Shown: piece after piece, positions 15,936-22,319 of the stretch | Layout of the letters: every line of letters starts with the position of its first letter | Position numbering within the stretch: position 1 is the stretch's first letter | Assembly: GCA_947627205.1 (NCBI GenBank) | Contig: CANQVE010000020.1 | Coordinates: 1-38,877, forward strand | Length of the DNA: 38,877 bases | Direction of reading: 5' to 3' | Source of the DNA: an uncultured Clostridia bacterium | GTDB taxonomy: Bacteria > Bacillota > Clostridia > Oscillospirales > Ruminococcaceae | The notes under the pieces: model-generated | Database searches by the model: none | Told to the model about the DNA's origin: nothing | The model's input: only the letters and a program-made list of their open reading frames with translations | Translations under genes and position numbers: made by a program

Positions 15936-17015
15936 ATGGTGGGATTTAATATTTATCATCGCAAGGACAATCGCTGGGAGGGGCGTATTAAAAAGGACGG
16001 AGAGAGCGGCACAAAACGCTCTTTCATTTATTTTTTTGCCAAAACCAAAGAAGACGTTCAGTCAAAAATGATAAGTTTCAAGCTTAATAATAAAACTAAC
16101 AATACAAAATGCGATACGCCGCTGAAATGCATTTACAACGAATGGCTACAAAGCATTCAGCTCAGAACAAAAGAATCCACTCGTGCTAATTATCAACTTA
16201 AATGGAATAATCATATTTATCCAGCTTTCGGCGAGCTTGCCATTTCGGAAATAACTACAAATGATATTTATGATTTTATTCATATAAAGCAGAACAATGG
16301 ACTTTCTGACAGGTATATTTCGGATATTGTCGTGCTGATGAAAAGCATTTTTAAATTTGCAGTTAAGCATTATCACATAGAAGATCCACTTGACGGGATT
16401 GTTATGCCTAAGAAAAAGCCTGCGGAAATTAAAATTTTAGATGACAATAAAGATGACCTTAAAAACTATTTGCTAGAGAATTTAAACACTAAAAATCTCG
16501 GCATAATGCTTGCTATGACAACGGGCATAAGAATAGGCGAGCTGTGCGCATTGCAGTGGAAAGATATCGACTTTGAAAAACGGACGCTGACCGTCAGGAA
16601 AACTATCCAGAGGATACAAACGCACTGTAAAACGAACAAGACAAAACTAATCATGACCGAGCCTAAAAGTGAAACATCTAAGCGTTGTATACCATTGCCC
16701 GAAAGTGTTATAAGTTTGCTAAGCAGGTTCAAGGGAAACGACGATTTTTACATATGTTCGGGTAAGGAAAAGCCTGTTGAACCGAGGACGATGCAATATC
16801 GTTTTGCAAAAATCCTCAAAAACGTAAATTTGCCGTCAGTGCATTTCCACGCACTCCGTCATATGTTTGCGTCAGAGTGCGTAAAGCTCGGATTTGACAT
16901 TAAGGCGCTCAGCGAGCTGCTCGGACATTCAAGCGTCCGCATAACACTTGAACGTTACGTTCACTCCGACTTTTCAATTAAACAGGAATACATGAAACGA
17001 ATTGCTTTTGCGTGA
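15936..17015 (+). CDS. Tyrosine-type site-specific recombinase (integrase family)
   Basis: A complete 359-residue tyrosine recombinase. Residues about 1-55 form an AP2-like arm-binding region (RKDNRWEGRIKKDG), about 60-160 the SAM-like core-binding domain, and about 170-359 the catalytic domain. The catalytic set is visible: R199 (TTGIRIGEL), K244 (EPKSETSKR), H305 and R308 (HALRH), H331 (LGHSSV) and the nucleophile Y341 (LERYVH). The ATG at 15936 has AGGAGG 5 bp upstream. The gene is alone, with no excisionase, phage or conjugation genes. It is bracketed by two inverted core-type sites and sits just upstream of a capsule operon, so a DNA-inversion role is more likely than integration of a mobile element. 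Confidence 0.93.
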   Translation: MVGFNIYHRKDNRWEGRIKKDGESGTKRSFIYFFAKTKEDVQSKMISFKLNNKTNNTKCDTPLKCIYNEWLQSIQLRTKESTRANYQLKWNNHIYPAFGELAISEITTNDIYDFIHIKQNNGLSDRYISDIVVLMKSIFKFAVKHYHIEDPLDGIVMPKKKPAEIKILDDNKDDLKNYLLENLNTKNLGIMLAMTTGIRIGELCALQWKDIDFEKRTLTVRKTIQRIQTHCKTNKTKLIMTEPKSETSKRCIPLPESVISLLSRFKGNDDFYICSGKEKPVEPRTMQYRFAKILKNVNLPSVHFHALRHMFASECVKLGFDIKALSELLGHSSVRITLERYVHSDFSIKQEYMKRIAFA

Positions 17016-17064
17016 GGTTTGCTACGACTTTTTAGATCCTTGAAAATTTAATATTTTACCCCTG

Positions 17065-17091
17065 TTTCGTCAATGATTTACCTTTACGAAA
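17065..17091 (-). repeat. Right recombinase core site (27-bp inverted repeat, IRR)
   Basis: Read on the minus strand this site is TTTCGTAAAGG, TAAAT, CATTGACGAAA. It differs from the left site at two positions only, both in the outer half-site. The asymmetric centre (TAAAT against ATTTA on the plus strand) fixes opposite orientation, which predicts inversion, not excision. It lies 50 bp past the recombinase stop codon. Confidence 0.85.
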
Positions 17092-17130
17092 TATCTAAGA
17101 GCATTGTAGTGCCAGCTGAAATAAATAAAA

Positions 17131-17163
17131 AAAGAGGTAAGAATTCAAAATTCTTACCTCTTT
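17131..17163. terminator. Terminator-like hairpin after the recombinase cassette
   Basis: AAAGAGGTAAGAAT and its exact reverse complement form a 14-bp stem with a TCAAA loop. A-run on one side and T-run on the other make it plausible in both directions. It ends transcripts from the recombinase gene and would stop the operon promoter if the cassette were inverted. Confidence 0.7.
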
Positions 17164-17238
17164 GCTTGTATAAAACCTATTTGCAGTTCTTTTCAAACGT
17201 TGTTTCTCTTAATAACGTTATCTCGCCCCAACCCCCTG

Positions 17239-17320
17239 CCCCCTTCCCCGAAGGGGAAGGGGGAGAGAGCGGGGCGCCGGCGCGCCCCGCGCCCTGCCTC
17301 GCGGGGACTTCGTCCCCGCG
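17239..17320. repeat. GC-rich block of three consecutive hairpins
   Basis: Three perfect stems follow one another: an 11-bp stem with GAA loop (17239-17263), a 9-bp stem GCGGGGCGC (17269-17290) and a 9-bp stem CGCGGGGAC with TTC loop (17300-17320). The block is almost all G and C in an AT-leaning genome. It lies between two AGAGGTAAGA hairpins in the 464-bp gap between the recombinase and GH9 genes; no credible gene is present in that gap. It looks like a dispersed palindromic repeat unit. Function unknown. Confidence 0.7.
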
Positions 17321-17406
17321 CCCCTGTTGTCAGTTGACAGGGTACAATGTACAGTATGTAGCAAAAGCCAAACAGTTGTTCGCAGAATATAACGTATATA
17401 AAAATA

Positions 17407-17434
17407 AGAGGTAAGACCATAAGATCTTACCTCT
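17407..17434. terminator. AGAGGTAAGA hairpin downstream of the GH9 gene
   Basis: AGAGGTAAGA and TCTTACCTCT form a 10-bp perfect stem with an 8-nt loop, 46 bp past the stop of the leftward cellulase gene. The stem sequence is shared with hairpins at 17131-17163 and 32299-32330. There is no strong T-run in the leftward direction, so termination efficiency is uncertain. Confidence 0.5.
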
Positions 17435-17479
17435 GTCATTTATATAATGAATATCATTTAAACGCCAAAACTAGCCCGC

Positions 17480-20311
17480 TCACGGCTTTTTTCCGAAGAT
17501 GACGGTTCCGTTGTTTGTTATGCAGAGATTGTCGGCATTGCCGCAGGAGAAGTCGTTCGCGGGATTAAGGGTTTGCAGCCAGTCTTTATCCCTTATATTC
17601 GCCTGAATTTCAACAGTATCTCCGTTTTTAAGCGTTCCCGAGCTTATTTTGATCGCGCACTTCGTGTCTGCGTTTGTTCCGGAAACAGTCGAAAATGTTC
17701 CGCTTACCCTCTTTGTTACTTCTTCATAGCTGCTGCCTTGTATCGCTGCATAATAACATGCAAATTCAAGCGCCTGTGAGTTGTCCTTTGTAAAGAAGAA
17801 GTCTGTTTCAAGCTTTGACAAGTCGATATTAGAACCTGTGTTGTTCGTGACTTTTACCGTGAACTGGATATTGCCCGTTGTTCCGCTCGTCTGATTTTGC
17901 GATAATGTCACCTGCACGCCCTTGTTTACTGGAGGAGTCGAGGGCTTTGACGAGCTTGAAGAACCGGAACTCGGCGTGTTCGGCTTTGAAGAAGAGCTTG
18001 ACGACGGCGTCTGCGGTTTGCTTGACGAACTCGATGAGCTTGATGAACCCGGCGTTACTGCTCCCGAAGATTTCCCGTTCGGCTCTTTTCCGAAAACAAG
18101 TTTTCCGCCCTCGTAAAGCGCGCATGAAACAGCTTTTATAAGCTCCGAGCCGTTCGTTCCGACAAGCTCTTTATACGATGGGTCGTTGTTCGGATTCCAG
18201 CCCGTTGCGCTCATTCTGAACTGAACTTCTTTTTTATAAGCGCTCTGCCCGCCGGGGTATATTTTTGCTCCCGAAAAATCAATGCTCACATAGTAAATGC
18301 CGTTCTTTTCGTCCCACTTGTAAAGACCGCCGTATTTCGCGCCGTCGTTGTAATTGAAATTAACTTTAACGCTCGACGGATCGGACAGCTCCGAAAGGTC
18401 CACAAAATAGCGAAGCTCTAAATTATTTGCAACTCTTGCGGGCCATGCGGACTTGTTGTATATTATAGCTTTTATTTCGGTAAAGCCATTGTCCTCAGTA
18501 TTTTTACGGTATTCGACATACATTTCCTCGCCGACAGGTTCGACCGCGCCGAAGTTTGCTATAGTCTTTCCGCCGTATTTATTGTACATTTTCGCAAGCG
18601 CGCCTGTAAATCCCGCGTTATAGTCGCAAGCAACCTCGTTCGCAGTATAATCGCCTACAGAATCGTTATACCCGTCGGACTGGCTCGGTCCGCCGACAAG
18701 CGCGCCGTAAAGCGTGTGACGGTGATAATTCGGCTCGTTCATATTGTCAGCCCACGAGGCTTGAGCCGTTCTGTGGTGGGGGTGTTCGGGCGGGTTTACG
18801 CCAAAGCCTACTACAAAGCTCCTGCCCGTTGAACCCAAGGCGTAATTTATCTGGCTCTCGCAGAAGTTCATATATTTCTGCACTTTATTTGACGGACACT
18901 TTCCGCCCTCCGCATAGCTCGCCGCAACAAAAGCCGCTGTCGTCGCATATCTTAGACTTCCCCATGTATCGAGCCACGCCAGCCCCTTTGGAGTAAAGCC
19001 CTTTGCGCCGTTGCACCACCAATCAAGGCTCTGTTCGAGCTTTGTCTTATACTTGCTCTCGCCCGTGAGATTTGCGAGCAGGCACTCTACGCCTATAAAC
19101 TTGTCGTCCCAGCAGAGCGTCCATTGAGGATCGCCGTTTAATTTGCTTTCATTGTTTTTAGCTTTTGTCAGCCACGAGCTGTCGTTTGTAGCTATGTAAA
19201 TCCAAGTTGCCGCCCACGCAAGTTCGTCCTGATAACCGCTCCAGCTGTTATAAAAGCCGTTTGCGGCGGTATATCCCGCGTCGCTGTGAGTTGACTCGGC
19301 GAAATTGTAAAGCTCCTTTGCGTGTTTAAGGCACTTATCCGAATACGACTTGTCTACGCTCTTATAGACTGCCGCGCATGCCGCAAGAGCTGCGGCGGCT
19401 TCTCCCGCTACAGTAGAGCCGGGATTGTTTTTGTCTACCTTATATGCAGGTCTTTGCATCTGCATAACTTCAGCAGGTCCCCACCATGCGTGGTCTGCGC
19501 TTCCGTTTCCGACCTGATAATAATAAACGTTTGCCTCGGGGTGGCATTTTATAAGATAATCGCATATCCACTTTATATTTGCAAGAGCATAGCTGAGCTG
19601 TCCGCTCTTTTCATAAGCGTCCTTATCCTCGTATACGCTCCAGGAAAGTACAGTCGCAGTGTATGCCATAGGGAGATTGAACTTTACGTTATCTCCCGCG
19701 TCATAAAGTCCTCCCGTAAGGTCAAGACCGACGTCCGCGCCGTCTTTCATTCCGCTGTCTCCGCGCCAATTTGTCCTTATGGTCTTTTCGTCAATGTCTC
19801 CGCTTCTCTGAAGCTCATAGAACAGAATGGACTTCTGAAGCGCTTCTCCGTAGTTGAATTTTCCCGTAGAAGCGGTACCCGTTGTACCCGTGCCGCTCGG
19901 AGAAAGCCCGCCGCCCGTAGGCTTTGAACTGCTCGAAGAACCCGACGGTCTTGAACTGCTCGAACTTCCGCTCGGGGTGTTACCGCTTGAATTCCCCGAA
20001 CTGCCCGTACTGCCTGTACTGCCCGAACTGTTGTTTGAATTCCCCGAACTGCTTGTATTGCCCGAAGATGACGAATTGTTCCCCGTGCCGTCTGATGATG
20101 AATTTTCGTGATCACTTGGTTCAATGTCCGAACTGTTGTCCGAAGAATTATCATAATTGCCCGAACTGCTTGAACTGTCCGAATTATAGGAATTATCCGA
20201 GCTTTCAGAATAGTCCGAAAAGTCAAATCTTCCAAAACTTCTCTCACAGCCCGAACACAACACCGCCGCCGCGGCTATTAAAGCCAGGACCTTACATTTT
20301 CGTGATATCAT
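17480..20311 (-). CDS. GH9 cellulase lipoprotein (GH9-CBM3c-CBM3)
   Basis: A 943-residue secreted endoglucanase. A signal peptide (MISRKCKVLALIAAAAVLC) ends in a lipobox-like CSGC, so it is probably a surface lipoprotein. A Ser/Asn/Gly-rich linker covers about 30-150. The GH9 catalytic domain (about 151-580) shows YDAGDN with D204 and D207, the HPHHR motif (H512, R514), and D554 with the general acid E559 in the late DYTANEVACDYNAGF segment. A CBM3c-like module (about 596-745) follows, as in processive GH9 enzymes, then a second Ser-rich linker and a C-terminal CBM3-like module (about 805-943). It hydrolyses cellulose at the cell surface. There is no dockerin, so it is not cellulosomal by sequence. 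Start ATG 20311 has GGAGAG 5 bp upstream. It is transcribed alone. Confidence 0.93.
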   Translation of the reverse strand: MISRKCKVLALIAAAAVLCSGCERSFGRFDFSDYSESSDNSYNSDSSSSSGNYDNSSDNSSDIEPSDHENSSSDGTGNNSSSSGNTSSSGNSNNSSGSTGSTGSSGNSSGNTPSGSSSSSRPSGSSSSSKPTGGGLSPSGTGTTGTASTGKFNYGEALQKSILFYELQRSGDIDEKTIRTNWRGDSGMKDGADVGLDLTGGLYDAGDNVKFNLPMAYTATVLSWSVYEDKDAYEKSGQLSYALANIKWICDYLIKCHPEANVYYYQVGNGSADHAWWGPAEVMQMQRPAYKVDKNNPGSTVAGEAAAALAACAAVYKSVDKSYSDKCLKHAKELYNFAESTHSDAGYTAANGFYNSWSGYQDELAWAATWIYIATNDSSWLTKAKNNESKLNGDPQWTLCWDDKFIGVECLLANLTGESKYKTKLEQSLDWWCNGAKGFTPKGLAWLDTWGSLRYATTAAFVAASYAEGGKCPSNKVQKYMNFCESQINYALGSTGRSFVVGFGVNPPEHPHHRTAQASWADNMNEPNYHRHTLYGALVGGPSQSDGYNDSVGDYTANEVACDYNAGFTGALAKMYNKYGGKTIANFGAVEPVGEEMYVEYRKNTEDNGFTEIKAIIYNKSAWPARVANNLELRYFVDLSELSDPSSVKVNFNYNDGAKYGGLYKWDEKNGIYYVSIDFSGAKIYPGGQSAYKKEVQFRMSATGWNPNNDPSYKELVGTNGSELIKAVSCALYEGGKLVFGKEPNGKSSGAVTPGSSSSSSSSSKPQTPSSSSSSKPNTPSSGSSSSSKPSTPPVNKGVQVTLSQNQTSGTTGNIQFTVKVTNNTGSNIDLSKLETDFFFTKDNSQALEFACYYAAIQGSSYEEVTKRVSGTFSTVSGTNADTKCAIKISSGTLKNGDTVEIQANIRDKDWLQTLNPANDFSCGNADNLCITNNGTVIFGKKP

Positions 20312-20368
20312 ATAAACTCTCCGTTCATAATATAAACCTTATATTCAATTATTATTGTCAGTATTCAC

Positions 20369-20377
20369 ATTATAGCA
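20369..20377 (-). promoter_or_regulatory. Extended -10 promoter of the GH9 gene
   Basis: TGCTATAAT on the minus strand gives a perfect -10 (20369-20374) with an extended TG element. It lies about 58 bp upstream of the cellulase start. No good -35 is seen at normal spacing, as is common for extended -10 promoters or activated genes. Confidence 0.5.
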
Positions 20378-20461
20378 TATAACGCTTGAAAATAAAATAG
20401 GTTTTTCAGTATTTTTTAATTTCAAGCGAACAAGCCTTATTTTTTCACATCTGATTATTTG

Positions 20462-20950
20462 GCATAGTATGCAAGTATCAGCTCCGTCACTCTGCGCTTT
20501 TAGAGGTAAGAGATTAGAGGTAAGAGGTAAGATCTAAGAAATCGTAAGCTGTTTTAAAGATAAAGGTTTTGTTTACAGTCTGTAAGCCCTAATTCTTCTG
20601 CGCCGATCATTTTGCATAATATGCAAGTATCAGCTCCGTCACTCTGCGCTTTTAGAGGTAAGAGATTAGAGGTAAGAGGTAAGATCTAAAAAATCGTAAG
20701 CTGTTTTAAAGATAAAGGTTTTGTTTACAGTCTGTAAGCCTTAATTCTTCTGCGCCGATCATTTTGCATAATATGCAAGTATCAGCTCCGTCACTCTGCG
20801 CTTTTAGAGGTAAGAGATTAGAGGTAAGAGGTAAGATCTAAAAAATCGTAAGCTGTTTTAAAGATAAAGGTTTTGTTTACAGTCTGTAAGCCTTAATTCT
20901 TCTGCGCCGATCATTTTGCATAATATGCAAGTATCAGCTCCGTCACTCTG
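20462..20950. repeat. 152-bp tandem repeat, three full units plus a partial one
   Basis: Units begin at 20462, 20614, 20766 and 20918, an exact 152-bp period, with only a few differences. Each unit carries the last codons of the DUF3810 gene (reading LILAYYAK and a stop on the minus strand), about 60 bp of spacer with a TTACAGTCTGTAA palindrome, and a run of heptanucleotides (TAGAGGT, AAGAGAT, TAGAGGT, AAGAGGT). The outermost unit has synonymous changes and TAA in place of TGA. The region 20378-20910 holds no other gene. Confidence 0.9.
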
Positions 20951-22047
20951 TCATAGCTCAGCACTCCGTCCTCTACGCCCTGGACTTTTATAAATGTGTC
21001 ATTCGCGCTTTCCGAAACTTCATTTACAGTTTCTATCACTTGATCGACTACCGTTCCCGTGCCGTGGGAAGAATGGTCGTAGATGTACTTGTTGTTGGCA
21101 TTGAGGTCGGCTATCATTCTGCCGTCAAGAAGCAAATCAGCTTCTCTGCACATTTCGGGGTCGTAGGCGAAAAGCGCGTTTGAACAATATGTATAAGCCA
21201 GCATATACCCCGAGTATCTGTATTCGGGATAGTCGCTGTTTATACAGGATAAAAACGAAAGAAAGTTACATTCGTTTTCAAAAGCAATTCCGCGCGAGTG
21301 TGCGCTTTCATGAGCCGCGGTAGACGGGATAAGATAGGCGGGCTGGGCGGTGTTTACGTTGCACTCTGCGAAAAACGGAAAGTACATTCCCGTTATATGA
21401 GTATAAGACCAAGGCTCCGACAAAAGCACTATCTTCTGTTTGCTGACAGATGTCCACAAAAAAGGATAGTCCTCTATCAGCTTTTCATAACCGTTTCCCG
21501 CGCGTTTAAGCTCGTTTGCATAGCTTTCGGGGAGAACAGTTGAGCCGTCGTCGTTTTGTCCGAGAGTTTCGGAGGCTGATTTTGCCCCTGCTATAAGATC
21601 TTTGCACACTTCGAGCAAAAACTCTGCGTCTTTTGGGGAGGTGTCAAGTTCCATCGTCTTTTCTATCGGCAGTCTGTAATAGTTAGCGCCGTGGCATATC
21701 ATATACATAAGGCAAGCGAACGACAGAAATCCGCAAAGTCTTCTGCCCGCTTTTACAAGCACCTTTTTCTTGTCGTCCTTTACTTCACAGTTTTTCACTT
21801 TTCTTATGAGCAGAACAATGATAAGCACAACAAGCGGAAGCGCGAGTATGACCAGAAGCTCGGTAAATGAAAACGGGAAAAGGCTCGTTATAAAACCTAC
21901 GGGGACGGTCACTACTTTGAAAAGTCCGCGCGAGAAAACATATTCCGTCACTTCGGGCATAAGCGGAAGCAAAAAAAACATAAGCACCGCTATGACAAGC
22001 GGTATCAGAAACCAAAATCTTTTTATTACAGCTAAAACTTTTTTCAT
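20911..22047 (-). CDS. DUF3810 family membrane protein with HExxH motif
   Basis: A 378-residue protein with three N-terminal membrane helices (about 10-30, 50-80 and 105-125), followed by an extracytoplasmic domain. That domain contains a zinc-metallopeptidase-type HESAH (in STAAHESAHSRG) with a second acidic cluster FENECNFLSF downstream. This arrangement matches DUF3810, a family of uncharacterised putative membrane metalloproteases. The start is ATG 22047, with GAGGGG 7 bp upstream; codons before it lack a site. It is divergent from the penicillin-binding protein gene. The last codons are repeated in the 152-bp tandem array downstream. Substrate unknown. Confidence 0.82.
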   Translation of the reverse strand: MKKVLAVIKRFWFLIPLVIAVLMFFLLPLMPEVTEYVFSRGLFKVVTVPVGFITSLFPFSFTELLVILALPLVVLIIVLLIRKVKNCEVKDDKKKVLVKAGRRLCGFLSFACLMYMICHGANYYRLPIEKTMELDTSPKDAEFLLEVCKDLIAGAKSASETLGQNDDGSTVLPESYANELKRAGNGYEKLIEDYPFLWTSVSKQKIVLLSEPWSYTHITGMYFPFFAECNVNTAQPAYLIPSTAAHESAHSRGIAFENECNFLSFLSCINSDYPEYRYSGYMLAYTYCSNALFAYDPEMCREADLLLDGRMIADLNANNKYIYDHSSHGTGTVVDQVIETVNEVSESANDTFIKVQGVEDGVLSYDRVTELILAYYAK

Positions 22048-22067
22048 AGCAACACCCCTCTTAGTTA

Positions 22068-22096
22068 ATTTTAACACATTATTATGTGAATTTCAA
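22068..22096 (-). promoter_or_regulatory. Promoter of the DUF3810 gene
   Basis: TTGAAA (22091-22096) and TAAAAT (22068-22073) with a 17-bp spacer on the minus strand, about 20 bp before the start codon region. Each box matches the consensus at five of six positions. Confidence 0.65.
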
Positions 22097-22155
22097 GTGA
22101 GTTTGCAAATTTTCGGCAATTTTTGAATTTCACAGAAAAAACACAGAAAAAAGTA

Positions 22156-22184
22156 TTCACATTCCGAAATAATTGTGTTATACT
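22156..22184 (+). promoter_or_regulatory. Promoter of the penicillin-binding protein gene
   Basis: TTCACA (22156-22161), a 17-bp spacer and TATACT (22179-22184) give a good housekeeping promoter. The resulting leader of about 130 nt can fold: AATAATGAT at 22196-22204 pairs with ATCATTATT at 22244-22252 around an inner ACCG/CGGT stem. Confidence 0.7.
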
Positions 22185-22319
22185 ATATGATGAAGAATAA
22201 TGATCATCACAAACCGTGTAAAAACAGATATCGGTTTTAAGTTATCATTATTATTCAAGTGTAGCTATTGAAACGCTTTTATTTACATTTTAACAAAGGC
22301 ACAGATAAGAGGTAAAAAA

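Larger units (their letters stand above)
15718..17091. mobile_element. Predicted invertible promoter cassette carrying its own tyrosine recombinase
   Basis: Two 27-bp sites in inverted orientation bound a 1,320-bp segment. The segment contains the tyrosine recombinase gene (15936-17015, plus strand) and a perfect sigma-A-type promoter on the minus strand (15842-15870) that points out across the left site into the polysaccharide operon. Inversion at the two sites would place this promoter at the right end, pointing away from the operon and toward a 14-bp-stem terminator hairpin at 17131-17163. The layout resembles the Salmonella hin switch, but with a tyrosine recombinase. The orientation given here is the ON state. 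Inversion itself is inferred from the architecture. Confidence 0.8.

Noticed and set aside
15718-17091. Integrated phage or integrative element left by the recombinase
   Set aside because: No excisionase, phage, relaxase or cargo genes; the flanking sites are inverted rather than direct, which does not fit attL/attR.
17193-17439. Short open frames through the GC-rich hairpin block
   Set aside because: Composition follows from the palindromes; frames on both strands are open only because the block lacks stops.
19322-19927. 201-codon plus-strand open frame inside the cellulase gene
   Set aside because: Antisense to a GH9 domain with clear catalytic motifs; no ribosome site and no domain.
20462-20950. 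CRISPR array
   Set aside because: The repeat unit is 152 bp and units are nearly identical throughout, with no unique spacers and no cas genes.
22196-22252. Riboswitch in the penicillin-binding protein leader
   Set aside because: Only a weak AT-rich stem is visible and it matches no riboswitch class I recognise.
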